Origin: an uncultured Saprospiraceae bacterium
GTDB taxonomy: Bacteria > Bacteroidota > Bacteroidia > Chitinophagales > Saprospiraceae
Length of the DNA: 64,000 nt
Direction of reading: 5' to 3'
Assembly (NCBI GenBank): GCA_937928405.1
Contig: CALFWZ010000066.1
Coordinates: 225,417 to 289,416 of the forward strand
Positions 53,186-61,918 of this stretch are shown one piece after another. The notes under the pieces were generated by a model. The model saw nothing but the letters and a program-made list of their open reading frames with translations. It made no database searches and was not told the DNA's origin. Every line of letters begins with the position of its first letter. The first letter of the stretch is position 1. Both the position numbers and the translations under genes were made by a program.

Positions 53186-53808
53186 TTTTTTATATATCTA
53201 AATGGATATGTTGTAACTATACTACCATCTGACTCTAAGACAACTTTTAAGTGTTTTCTCGCATCACCATTTTTGCCAGTCCCAATTACTTTATCAAATT
53301 CATGTATAAATATCGTTCGAGTCGGATACTCTTTATCAGTAATAGGCTTGCCTTTTTTTACAGTAGTTCTTATTTTCTTTTCTAATTCACTCCAAGTTAT
53401 CCCCTTCATAAATCTGCTCTTACCTTTGGTATTATTAAACCAGTGCTTCTGCATAATCTCACGTTTTTTACTTTCTGGAAATTTAGGAATAACGCTATTA
53501 TCCAACAATGGTTTACCTTTTGACGGAGCTTTACTATTATTCTGCCTTGTTCTCTCCTCTCTCTTATTCCTTTTACCCTTACGATTTTTCTTTCCTCCAG
53601 AACCAGATTTTTTCTTGGAAGCCTTGAGCATTACCTTCCCATTAGGCTTACTTTTTTTTACCGTATCTAATTTCTTTATTTTCTTCTGTTTAGGTTTCTT
53701 TTTTAACTTATTGAATACTTTACCAACTTGGGCATTTGCATTATGAGGAGTATTGGTTAAAACAAAAAAAGGTAATACTAACAGTAAATAAATTCGTCTT
53801 AATTTCAT
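53182..53808 (-). CDS. Secreted Lys-rich protein with C-terminal RNase-toxin-like domain
   Basis: 208 residues from the ATG at 53808; the longer frame from 53850 would lack a proper signal peptide start and overlap the previous gene. The signal peptide (MKLRRIYLLLVLPFF ... NANA) is followed by a very Lys-rich linker. The C-terminal domain of about 90 residues has HEFDKVIGTGKNG, LKVVLESDGSIVTTYPF. This ending resembles polymorphic-toxin RNases of the BECR/CdiA-CT type. It is coupled to the acidic protein downstream, giving a toxin-immunity pair. Confidence 0.65.
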   Translation of the reverse strand: MKLRRIYLLLVLPFFVLTNTPHNANAQVGKVFNKLKKKPKQKKIKKLDTVKKSKPNGKVMLKASKKKSGSGGKKNRKGKRNKREERTRQNNSKAPSKGKPLLDNSVIPKFPESKKREIMQKHWFNNTKGKSRFMKGITWSELEKKIRTTVKKGKPITDKEYPTRTIFIHEFDKVIGTGKNGDARKHLKVVLESDGSIVTTYPFRYIKK

Positions 53809-53819
53809 AATTTTTAGTT

Positions 53820-55214
53820 TTATTCTCCAAATATTTTTTTTATTCCCCAAGTAATTGCAGCATCAGTAGCTATTTGCTTGGTAGCTTCCCAGTAATTCCC
53901 ATCACGAATATCTTTACTTATGTCATAAATTTCATAAGCAATTATTGCAGCACCAAGTAAATCAATCACTGAAATATCAGAACTATCGTAGCCACTGTTT
54001 GAAGCATAACTTGGTGGATTTCTCAATGCATAAATCTGCCTATACAAATTTTCTATTTCTACATCATTTGGTTCCAATTCTTTGGCTATTAAAACGTCCT
54101 GCCATGCCCCGTTCAGATCATTGATATAAGTATTAGCAATTGCACTGTACTTATAGGCGTCAGGATTTTTTGGATTTAACTGTTTACTAAACAAAATATC
54201 ATCTGTTGCCAGCAAACGAAGTGAATCGTTTTCGGTTAATAAGTAAGCCCATGCACGATTTGAATAATAGTATGATTCTGATGGTATAGTTTCAATTGCT
54301 TGTGAATACTGTGCAATAGCCCCCGAATAGTTTTCATTACTTAGGTATATATTTCCAATCTCGTTATAAGCATCTCCGGCAACATTTTGAAATGCCACTG
54401 ACCTACTACGATATCGTATCACTTCATCATAATAAGATTTAGCTATCTTTTGTTCCCCCATTTCATTATATACATCAGCAATATAATACAATACTCTATA
54501 CCCTTCAGGGTGAGAGGTTTGTATTTCTTTCCACAAAGCAATTGACTCATTATACATTTGAACTTCAAAATACAATTGTGCTAATGCTTCCTTAGCGTAA
54601 GTATAATTAGGGACTATTTGAAGAGCACTTAAATAACTTGAAATGGCTTTCTCATCTTGATTATATTCAGCATAGTAGTTTCCTTCGAATACATGAGTGC
54701 CAGATTCCAAAAGATCATGAAGGTCATAACTTTTGATTAAAGATTTTAAATTGTAAGCAGAAAATAACAGAGTATCATCTTTATAGTATTGAGATGGTTG
54801 TATTGATCCATCATCAAAGTAAAATTTGCAAATACCTTCTTTCTTATTTTTGTTATAGTTAATCTCTGAATTTACCTGTCCATTTTGATACCATTTGATA
54901 CATGTACCTTCCCTGATAAAAGGCTTCATAGAACTAATATGTCCCTCCCATTGAGGTTGTCCTGATATGTAGAAATCCTGTACTTTACCAATGAAATTAG
55001 AATCTTGATCTAAACGATACTCTCTGTAATACTTTGCTTGTGAAGAGTCTGATACTTCTTTCCAACCTATATCCAGATATATTTTTTGTTTTTCATAAAA
55101 GTTTGAGGAGATATAATCTTCAAAAAAGTAGGGCGTGTTGATTGACCATATAGCAACAGTAAAAGTTATACTAATTACAATTAAAAAAATAGCCTTAAAC
55201 GACAATGCTTTCAT
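53820..55214 (-). CDS. Membrane-anchored MORN-like and TPR protein
   Basis: 464 residues. One N-terminal membrane segment lies at about 8-26. Toxin-neighbour type MORN_2 repeats follow (DFYISGQPQWEGHI, KWYQNGQVNSEINYN, KFYFDDGSIQP). At least five TPRs occupy about 175-390, and a Gly-rich hydrophobic end follows. It ends 12 nt before the toxin start and is on the same strand, so it may help export or assembly of that toxin; this is inference. Confidence 0.7.
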   Translation of the reverse strand: MKALSFKAIFLIVISITFTVAIWSINTPYFFEDYISSNFYEKQKIYLDIGWKEVSDSSQAKYYREYRLDQDSNFIGKVQDFYISGQPQWEGHISSMKPFIREGTCIKWYQNGQVNSEINYNKNKKEGICKFYFDDGSIQPSQYYKDDTLLFSAYNLKSLIKSYDLHDLLESGTHVFEGNYYAEYNQDEKAISSYLSALQIVPNYTYAKEALAQLYFEVQMYNESIALWKEIQTSHPEGYRVLYYIADVYNEMGEQKIAKSYYDEVIRYRSRSVAFQNVAGDAYNEIGNIYLSNENYSGAIAQYSQAIETIPSESYYYSNRAWAYLLTENDSLRLLATDDILFSKQLNPKNPDAYKYSAIANTYINDLNGAWQDVLIAKELEPNDVEIENLYRQIYALRNPPSYASNSGYDSSDISVIDLLGAAIIAYEIYDISKDIRDGNYWEATKQIATDAAITWGIKKIFGE

Positions 55215-55338
55215 TTCGATATTATTTAAATGATAAAATATATTTCCATGTAAAAATATATGACACTAATTAATTATATAATATCTACGAAAGCTTTTTG
55301 CCTGAAATTCAACTTCTACCCCCTGAAATCCCCATATT

Positions 55339-55914
55339 TTAATACCCTTTATTTTCTCGTCTTAAAAAAGCTTTATTAAATTGCTCAAAAAAGTTATCTG
55401 AGAGGGGGACTTTTACAGGTAATCCTTTCTCATTTACTTTCGAGAGGTATACCATATTCTTCTTACTCTCAATAACAGCAAGAACATTTATGATGTATGA
55501 CTTTTGCACCTGTACAAAAAGTGGGAACGGCAAGAAAGGATTATCTCCTTTTACCATATCACTCAACTTTCCTTCCATAGAACAGATTCGGTTTTTCAGA
55601 TGAAATTGTAATCTCTTCTTCTCTACAGTGACATATAAAATATCTCCTAAGTACAATACAGTACTTCGAGCATCACTAAGTGTAATCGTAAACTGCGCCA
55701 AATACTGCGGCGTCATAAACTGCCGATCAATATTAGGTATGAGAGTCGTTTGGTCAGAAATACTATTTAGCTGCTGGCTCTGCTCCTGCCCTACTTGCAA
55801 CATTTCACTTTGTCTTTTATGAAGTATATAAAACCCAAGCATCATAGGAATTAAAACTAGAACAATCCCAAGTACAAAATACCATACAGGCATTATCATA
55901 AAAATCATAATCAA
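55339..55914 (-). CDS. Membrane-anchored LytTR-domain regulator
   Basis: 191 residues: one transmembrane helix at about 8-30, a short linker, then a LytTR DNA-binding domain (GDILYVTVEKKRLQFHL, FVQVQKSYIINVLAVIE, VPLSDNFFEQF). It resembles the C-terminal half of the regulator at 61919. It lies 5 nt after the relaxase gene stop and is probably part of the mobilization operon, perhaps controlling it. Confidence 0.85.
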   Translation of the reverse strand: MIMIFMIMPVWYFVLGIVLVLIPMMLGFYILHKRQSEMLQVGQEQSQQLNSISDQTTLIPNIDRQFMTPQYLAQFTITLSDARSTVLYLGDILYVTVEKKRLQFHLKNRICSMEGKLSDMVKGDNPFLPFPLFVQVQKSYIINVLAVIESKKNMVYLSKVNEKGLPVKVPLSDNFFEQFNKAFLRRENKGY

Positions 55915-55919
55915 ATATT

Positions 55920-56768
55920 TTATCGCTCTCTATCAGGAGACTGTGAACTATTTTTTAGAGCATCTATATCTGCCCATCTATTTTGTAATTTGTTAAGACT
56001 TTGAAGCATCTGCTTACTCACCCCAAGTGTGGCAAACCTATACGTCCGTTTTCCTTTAATTCCATTTACTTTACCTCTGCGGTAGTTAAGAGTTAAACCT
56101 GATTGTTCTACCATGCTATAAAATTCATCCACACTTTGTGATTGGTTATAGGCATCCAGTACCGTCTGTTTCAATTGCTCTTTTTCTGTAAGTGAACCTT
56201 TGAGTCTTCGTTTGGTCTGGAATTCCTTTTCTGTTCGGGAGTTTTTGTCTCGCACCTTGGACGAATTCTTTTTCCGTTCTTTGTTCCAATAGACAATAGA
56301 GTTTTTAAGCTGTGGATACTTGTCCATCTGGTACCGCTCGATGTTGTACCTTAGCGCCTCAAAAGTAGGATCGTCCATACGGAGTGTGGTCTTTGACCTA
56401 AACTCCGTCCCAGAAAAACAAAAATGGAGATGTGTATGCTCCGTATCCGTATGTGCCACTGCAAAACATAAGGCATGAGGATTCCGAAGATGGATATATT
56501 CTCTCGCAATATTATCCAGCATATCGTGGGTAATATGGTCTTTATCCAGTGGAGAAAACGATAACACTTCATGGTACCATCTGACTCTTGCTGGAAAACG
56601 CCTATAGGTATCGTTTTCTATAAACGCTTTACTCATTTGTCCTACGTCAAATGATCTAAGGTTATGCGCTATCATGGTGTCCGTTTTTATATCCGTCATT
56701 CCGTTAATCATGTATTGGAGTAATCGTTGGATACTCTTGCCTTGATGTCGGATCGTCTTTAGGTGCAT
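55920..56768 (-). CDS. mobA: Relaxase (MobA-like)
   Basis: 282 residues. The N-terminus MHLKTIRHQGKS fits the family start. The metal-binding three-His motif reads HTDTEHTHLHF, and a candidate catalytic Tyr region is YHEVLSFSP. The C-terminus is basic and helical. The start lies 65 nt inside the MobC gene, in another frame. The enzyme nicks the origin of transfer and leads the strand into a recipient. Confidence 0.9.
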   Translation of the reverse strand: MHLKTIRHQGKSIQRLLQYMINGMTDIKTDTMIAHNLRSFDVGQMSKAFIENDTYRRFPARVRWYHEVLSFSPLDKDHITHDMLDNIAREYIHLRNPHALCFAVAHTDTEHTHLHFCFSGTEFRSKTTLRMDDPTFEALRYNIERYQMDKYPQLKNSIVYWNKERKKNSSKVRDKNSRTEKEFQTKRRLKGSLTEKEQLKQTVLDAYNQSQSVDEFYSMVEQSGLTLNYRRGKVNGIKGKRTYRFATLGVSKQMLQSLNKLQNRWADIDALKNSSQSPDRER

Positions 56769-57306
56769 GAGAATTCATTATTCGTTGGAGTTGCATCAGG
56801 TATGCTGGTTGCTCTGTAAGTGTTTTTCTGATAAGCATATCTAAAGTATGTGGTGTACGGAGGTACGATGCTACAGTAGTATCTACTCCACTCAATATTT
56901 CCTGTATCTCATCCAATGCTTTTTCTGGGTTGAGGGACAGACGATGACAATGCCGTACCAGTTGATTGATATTGTTTCCTATACGATTGAGTTCTAATTC
57001 TACCTGTTTAACCTGTCTGTCATTTGGCAAGACAAATGCCTGTCTCAAATATCCATCAATGCAAGACTTGAGAAATAGTGGAAGACTCATATTATATTCT
57101 ATTGCTTTAGCCTCCAAGTATTCTGTGTATTCATGTGGAAAAGACAAACGGACTATTTTATTTTTGGCTCGGTGTTCTTGTTGTTTCTGACGCAAGTACG
57201 CTCGTCTATACTCCTTCTTTGCATCTGCAATTTCTGCTTGTGTCCCTGTCTCTAATATTCCGCTCGCAAACAGGTACTCTTTCATGGATTTGGTAGTATC
57301 TATCAT
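56704..57306 (-). CDS. mobC: MobC-like mobilization accessory protein
   Basis: 200 residues. A basic N-terminus (YRRAYLRQKQQEHRAKNK) is followed by a ribbon-helix-helix (VRLSFPHEYTEYLEAKA) and the family motif VELELNRIGNNINQLVRHCHR. Such proteins bind the transfer origin and help the relaxase. It overlaps the coupling-protein gene by 4 nt and the relaxase gene by 65 nt. Confidence 0.88.
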   Translation of the reverse strand: MIDTTKSMKEYLFASGILETGTQAEIADAKKEYRRAYLRQKQQEHRAKNKIVRLSFPHEYTEYLEAKAIEYNMSLPLFLKSCIDGYLRQAFVLPNDRQVKQVELELNRIGNNINQLVRHCHRLSLNPEKALDEIQEILSGVDTTVASYLRTPHTLDMLIRKTLTEQPAYLMQLQRIMNSHAPKDDPTSRQEYPTITPIHD

Positions 57307-58832
57307 GAGGCTGTTTCGTTAGGTATATCTGCTAGGTTATGATTCTTTAAATCCACCAATGCTACCTTTGGAGGAAGTTTGCGTTTATAGGACACTGGTC
57401 TTACTTCTGTCATTTTTAAAAGACTCTTGTTTTTATAAAATGGGTAGAGCTTTAGAAGCGTTGGTCGGTATCCAGAATGAAGAAAGATGCCTTTACCTTT
57501 GAGGCTGTAGATTTCATCAGGTGACAAAATCGGAAGTACGATATCTTTTCCTTTATAGTTCACCAAATGGTCCCCAAGTAACTTGGAGAGTTGTTGGTTC
57601 TCCCTTGGGTTATTTTGCCCTGGTAGTATTAGATGACTCGCACATCCACCTGTTATTATACTTTCTGCATCAGCTTCTCCGTATTGATGTCGAAGCATAC
57701 TTTTGGATTGCACAGAAATCGTACAGCTAACGTCCCTTTTACGAAGGGTGGTAAGCATCGTAGAAAAATCCTTGATCCTAAAATGACTAAACTCATCTAA
57801 GCAGAAAAAAAGTGGTTTATCTTTTTTACCTGGCATTTCCATTGCCATATCAAGTAGATCACCAAGTACTACAGCTATTAAGAAGTTGAGGTAACTAATC
57901 TCTGTTTCTTTGACTGATAAATACAAAGCTGTTTTGCGTTGCCTAAGTTTTTGTAAGTCGCCCAGCGTATCCGTTGCCGTCATTCTTGCAAGGGAAGGAT
58001 CTGCGAGTTTTTCTAAGCTCGCCCTACAGGTTGCCAGCACAGAATCAATCACTTTTTCACTGGATGCCATCGCTCCCTTAAATTCTGTAAATACTTCATC
58101 ACTGGCATTGCCCACGATCCACTTAAAAGTAGGTGAGTCTTTACTGGAGGAAAGATTATTAAGCAGATGCCGAACATTTGCTAAATTCTGATACTTGGGT
58201 TCTACTGATTCTTTGAGACACCTGATGAGACAATACAGAATTTGTGCAGCTGATAAATTCCAAAAACTATCACTGCCTTTGCCCTTGCCAAGGGATGTTT
58301 CTACTAACGTGGTCGCCACTCGTTTTATCTTACTATCTGTGCTCGCTCGATGCAGTACATTATAACATTCACTATGGAGTGGATCAGAAAAATTAAGTCG
58401 TAAAATCCTAAACCCTTTCTTCCTAAGTATTCCTGAAGTAGCGTCAAACAAAGAACCAGAGCAGTCCAATATTATCATTGGAAAATCAAGGCTTAAAATC
58501 ATCGGAATAAATACGGTACTACTTTTTCCTGCCCCTGTTGCTCCTGTCAGCAATAAGTGTCGGTAGCTTTTATCCAAATCAAGACGGATTCGGCCATTAA
58601 CCACAATGCCGTTGTTATATGATGAAAGCAATTCTAGTTTTTCCAGATCACTCATAAATCGAGCAGTATAAGGCGAGTTGCTACCATTTCCGAATAAAAA
58701 CAAAAGGCAGCGTCTCATTTGGTCACAGAAAACGAGCCACCAACGGGTAAGCTTCTTCATATACTCGGGATTAAGAAATATCTTTGGTAGAAGTATACGA
58801 GAGAAGAACATAAAAACAGAAATCTTTTTCAT
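57303..58832 (-). CDS. VirD4/TraG-like coupling protein
   Basis: 509 residues. Walker A GATGAGKS is followed by Walker B LFFCLDEFSHF and the later SVQSKSML and GGCASHLILPG segments of the family. The N-terminal membrane part is short (one hydrophobic stretch). It links the relaxase complex to a secretion channel. No channel genes are seen here, so a helper element in the same cell would be needed. Confidence 0.9.
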   Translation of the reverse strand: MKKISVFMFFSRILLPKIFLNPEYMKKLTRWWLVFCDQMRRCLLFLFGNGSNSPYTARFMSDLEKLELLSSYNNGIVVNGRIRLDLDKSYRHLLLTGATGAGKSSTVFIPMILSLDFPMIILDCSGSLFDATSGILRKKGFRILRLNFSDPLHSECYNVLHRASTDSKIKRVATTLVETSLGKGKGSDSFWNLSAAQILYCLIRCLKESVEPKYQNLANVRHLLNNLSSSKDSPTFKWIVGNASDEVFTEFKGAMASSEKVIDSVLATCRASLEKLADPSLARMTATDTLGDLQKLRQRKTALYLSVKETEISYLNFLIAVVLGDLLDMAMEMPGKKDKPLFFCLDEFSHFRIKDFSTMLTTLRKRDVSCTISVQSKSMLRHQYGEADAESIITGGCASHLILPGQNNPRENQQLSKLLGDHLVNYKGKDIVLPILSPDEIYSLKGKGIFLHSGYRPTLLKLYPFYKNKSLLKMTEVRPVSYKRKLPPKVALVDLKNHNLADIPNETAS

Positions 58833-59128
58833 CGTTCTAAATCTTGCGATTGATCTGTTTGTTGCATCTGGTCCATTTCTGCCATTCGTGTTGCGGTCTT
58901 TTGTTTCGCTTGGTTTTGCAATTTTTGTTTCTCTTTTTTAAACCCATAATCCCAGCCATCCGCTACGCCTTTATGGAATGACTTAGAATACTCTTTGGAT
59001 ATTAAAGATTTGATAAAACTCGCATTAACCGACACAAGGCGTTTATGTGTTTCTATTAGTTGTGTGCCTTTGTTAAACCCCAAGGTATAAGCATCGAGGT
59101 CTTTGACTTCTATATTATTAGTTGCCAT
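58829..59128 (-). CDS. Small hypothetical protein of the mobilization operon
   Basis: 99 residues, helical, Lys- and Gln-rich at the end. Overlaps the coupling-protein gene by 4 nt, so it is co-translated with it. No family recognised; a helper of DNA transfer is plausible from position only. Confidence 0.6.
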   Translation of the reverse strand: MATNNIEVKDLDAYTLGFNKGTQLIETHKRLVSVNASFIKSLISKEYSKSFHKGVADGWDYGFKKEKQKLQNQAKQKTATRMAEMDQMQQTDQSQDLER

Positions 59129-59155
59129 AATGATTGATTTTTGTAGTGATGAAAA

Positions 59156-59419
59156 TTATTTATTTGCATGAGCATCTAAGTACTCCAAGAGAGAAGGCTT
59201 GTAGTACAAAATGATTTTTCGGCTGGGTTGGGTAAACCGTATTAAATCATGATCCCTTAGTCGTTGCATACTTGTTTTTGACTTAATCCCAAGGAGCTTC
59301 ATGGCGTTGGTTTCGTGTATCCATTCTTCTTCTTTTTTCCCAAACTTTTCCTCCATTTCTGCGAGGACAGTATCGAGCAATTGGTAAAAGCTCTGTTCTT
59401 CAATAGATATAACTTGCAT
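59156..59419 (-). CDS. Small winged-helix/excisionase-like DNA-binding protein
   Basis: 87 residues with WIHETNAMKLLGIKSKTSMQRLRDHDLIRFTQPSRKIILYYKPSLLEYLD, the MerR/excisionase-type helix-turn-helix-wing common in Bacteroidota mobile elements. It heads the run of mobilization genes and may regulate them or assist excision. Confidence 0.8.
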   Translation of the reverse strand: MQVISIEEQSFYQLLDTVLAEMEEKFGKKEEEWIHETNAMKLLGIKSKTSMQRLRDHDLIRFTQPSRKIILYYKPSLLEYLDAHANK

Positions 59420-59439
59420 AAGCGTGTATATTTTAATGG

Positions 59440-59739
59440 TTAAAAAATAATATGGTATAAGAGATACAGGCAGCTTAGTATAATCGCAATTTTACCAGCC
59501 ATATATTTCCATATCTCACGGATGATAGGTTTTATGCTTTCTATAAAAAATTGTACAACCATTTGTGCGTACGCTAGTGCTTGATTAAGCAGTAGTTTTA
59601 CAATATATGCTATCCAATGCTCAATATTCTTTACGAGCCACTTGGTCAAAAACAACCAGCGGAGAAACTGCCATCCTGCACCAAATAGGACTAGATACCA
59701 TATAAATTCTTTGGGGATATAGGTAAATATATTTTCCAT
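59440..59739 (-). CDS. Small membrane protein
   Basis: 99 residues with two to three hydrophobic stretches (FIWYLVLFGAGWQF, MAGKIAIILSCLYLLYHIIF). No family recognised. It lies 4 nt after a larger membrane protein on the same strand, so the two may form one complex. Confidence 0.6.
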   Translation of the reverse strand: MENIFTYIPKEFIWYLVLFGAGWQFLRWLFLTKWLVKNIEHWIAYIVKLLLNQALAYAQMVVQFFIESIKPIIREIWKYMAGKIAIILSCLYLLYHIIF

Positions 59740-59743
59740 ACGC

Positions 59744-60550
59744 CTACTTTATTGTTTGTGGTGATTGTCCTTCTGTCTCTACTTCTTTAATCGGTACTTG
59801 GTAGATACTTTTTACAGTAGAAAAAACCTGCTTTGTTATACTAAGCAACAAAGCAGAACTAATATGTTGTGAGGCTTTTTGTGATAGTCTTTTGAGAATA
59901 AACTTTCCAACTGTCTTGATGATGCTGTAGATAATATGACCAGCAAACCGAATCGTCCCACGGATGAGCGTGATCTTCCAAAGTTGTTTCCCCACGTATC
60001 CGAGCATAAAGGTTAAGAAGACGGATACCCAAGGATATTCTTCCAGACAAATACTTCCAATGCAAGGATTATTCAGAAGAAAACTTATCCGTAATTGTTC
60101 TCCAATCCAGAACCACAGCTCCAACATCCATGTACCAATCAGTCCAATACAAAAGCGAATCAGTGTCCAGACCGATTCCCAAAATTCCAGTTCTATCGGG
60201 TATAGCCCAAACTCATTCCAGACGTCATACAAATTGAATACTATTTGGAATGTGATCGCCACCAAAAAGCTTTTTTGAAGTACATGCAACACATTCTGAA
60301 AACTTATTCTCAGTTCTTCCTTTTGCGCTAGTGGAATGGGTGTAAATGAGTCGTACAACATAAAGCAAGCATAAAGCAGCACAATAAAAATATAGCTCTT
60401 TATAAAAGTCCCAACGAGCGTCCAACCAAGCGTAAAGTTTTCATCGAGTGCCGTCGTTTGACTATTGACTAAAAATAGCACACAAAAAAGAATGGTAGCA
60501 AAAATGAGTAAGCGAGGAACTTTTGTCTTTAGGGAAGTTATGGTTTTCAT
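59744..60550 (-). CDS. Multi-pass membrane protein
   Basis: 268 residues with five or six hydrophobic segments between about residues 12 and 185 and a Lys-rich, amphipathic C-terminal quarter. No family recognised. Part of a run of five closely spaced minus genes (61742-59440) that could encode an accessory envelope function of the element. Confidence 0.6.
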   Translation of the reverse strand: MKTITSLKTKVPRLLIFATILFCVLFLVNSQTTALDENFTLGWTLVGTFIKSYIFIVLLYACFMLYDSFTPIPLAQKEELRISFQNVLHVLQKSFLVAITFQIVFNLYDVWNEFGLYPIELEFWESVWTLIRFCIGLIGTWMLELWFWIGEQLRISFLLNNPCIGSICLEEYPWVSVFLTFMLGYVGKQLWKITLIRGTIRFAGHIIYSIIKTVGKFILKRLSQKASQHISSALLLSITKQVFSTVKSIYQVPIKEVETEGQSPQTIK

Positions 60551-60558
60551 GATGGTTA

Positions 60559-61200
60559 TTATATATATTGGTTATCGTTTGCTTGAAAAAATGTACAATC
60601 ATAGAGGTATGGATTTTTTCCTTTTCCTACTATTGGAAGTATGTCTGTACCTCTTCCACCCTCCACTTTTATAACCTGGAGATCATACCCAAGTGTAACA
60701 GTAAATGTGCCGAGGTCATACCAACTTTCATTGTGTTGGGCTTTACCAGACAATGTGACGTGTACATAAATCTCTGTATCAGATTGGTCATGAATTTTAT
60801 GCTCAAAATCCAACTCAGAAAACCCAACAACACGATACTGCGAGTGATAAGTATAATGCCCTTGTTTATATAATGCTTTATACCATTTATCAATTTTTGG
60901 TGGATGATACTTTGAATAAGTCGAGTGGGTTATGGTATAATCTCCATCTGTACAAGAACGGAATACTTTAGGCATTGTCTCTTGCTTAAAATGTGTTATT
61001 GCCACCTGTCCTGCAGGACTTTCTTCACCTACCGCAATGTGGTATTTATTTTTTATCTGATAAAATTCTCTGTTCCATTCTTCATTTAGTGTCTCAATCC
61101 AAGTTATATATTGGTCGGTATAAACAAGCTCACTAACCGATACACAGTAGATAATGACAATGGAAAGACTTATAAAAAAACGTTGGTAATTGTTTTGCAT
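60559..61200 (-). CDS. Membrane-anchored or secreted hypothetical protein
   Basis: 213 residues. One N-terminal hydrophobic segment (ISLSIVIIYCVSVSELV) is followed by a periplasmic-type domain with beta-rich text. No motif recognised. It lies 8 nt before the multi-pass protein gene. Confidence 0.6.
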   Translation of the reverse strand: MQNNYQRFFISLSIVIIYCVSVSELVYTDQYITWIETLNEEWNREFYQIKNKYHIAVGEESPAGQVAITHFKQETMPKVFRSCTDGDYTITHSTYSKYHPPKIDKWYKALYKQGHYTYHSQYRVVGFSELDFEHKIHDQSDTEIYVHVTLSGKAQHNESWYDLGTFTVTLGYDLQVIKVEGGRGTDILPIVGKGKNPYLYDCTFFQANDNQYI

Positions 61201-61220
61201 CAGGGGAATATTTTCTTGGG

Positions 61221-61742
61221 TTATACATTCAGATTCACTTGGGCTTTGTTGCCTTCTGTGTCTTCTCGAAGCTCTTTTGGTAAAAGTTTTAGGAACAAGT
61301 CTAAGTTGGGCATCTGTCCATTTTTTATGCTAACAGGGATAACGAAAGATTCATTCTTATTAAGCGTTGGGATAAGTCTCCTCCAGTGTCCGTACTCATT
61401 TTGATATTCTATATGTCCCACGTTCCATTCCAGGTTATAAGTCCTAAAACCTGACATCGAAACCAGCTTAAAAATATCTTTCGTAAAATGAACATTAAGT
61501 TTATCAGGATAAGGAATTTTTGTCTTTCTGTGAGGAGGTAATATATACTGCACACAATGCCTTTTATGCGCATCTTTTCTAGTATTATGATCTACATAAT
61601 CTATCAGGTTTCTTTGATACCGCTTAAATTTCCATCTAATGATAATTGTATTCTTTTCCCATGGGATGCCGAAGATGGTAAAAAGAAGTATTAGAGTGAT
61701 TGGGGAGTATTTGATGATGCGTGTTGAGTTCATATCAGTCAT
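61221..61742 (-). CDS. Membrane-anchored hypothetical protein
   Basis: 173 residues with one N-terminal membrane segment (YSPITLILLFTIFGIPW) and a basic soluble remainder. No family recognised. It is the first gene of the envelope-protein run and lies 20 nt before the next. Confidence 0.6.
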   Translation of the reverse strand: MTDMNSTRIIKYSPITLILLFTIFGIPWEKNTIIIRWKFKRYQRNLIDYVDHNTRKDAHKRHCVQYILPPHRKTKIPYPDKLNVHFTKDIFKLVSMSGFRTYNLEWNVGHIEYQNEYGHWRRLIPTLNKNESFVIPVSIKNGQMPNLDLFLKLLPKELREDTEGNKAQVNLNV

Positions 61743-61918
61743 AATTTAGGGTTTAGTACATAGACATCCAGCCTCAAATATATACACTTGGAGTACCTAA
61801 TAAGAGGCTAACACCTCATATTTCTAGTCTGTGCTTATGACAAAGAAAAAGAAGAAAAACAGTTTAAAACGAACTTAAACTCCTGTTTTTTACTGAACGA
61901 CAGGTTTTATATCGTGAA

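Noticed and set aside
53809..53850. Upstream start for the Lys-rich toxin
   Set aside because: It would add 14 charged residues before the signal peptide and overlap the previous gene. The ATG at 53808 gives a normal signal sequence.
59859..60425. Small frames inside the multi-pass membrane gene
   Set aside because: They are shadows of the 268-residue gene in other frames, with no start context or independent composition.
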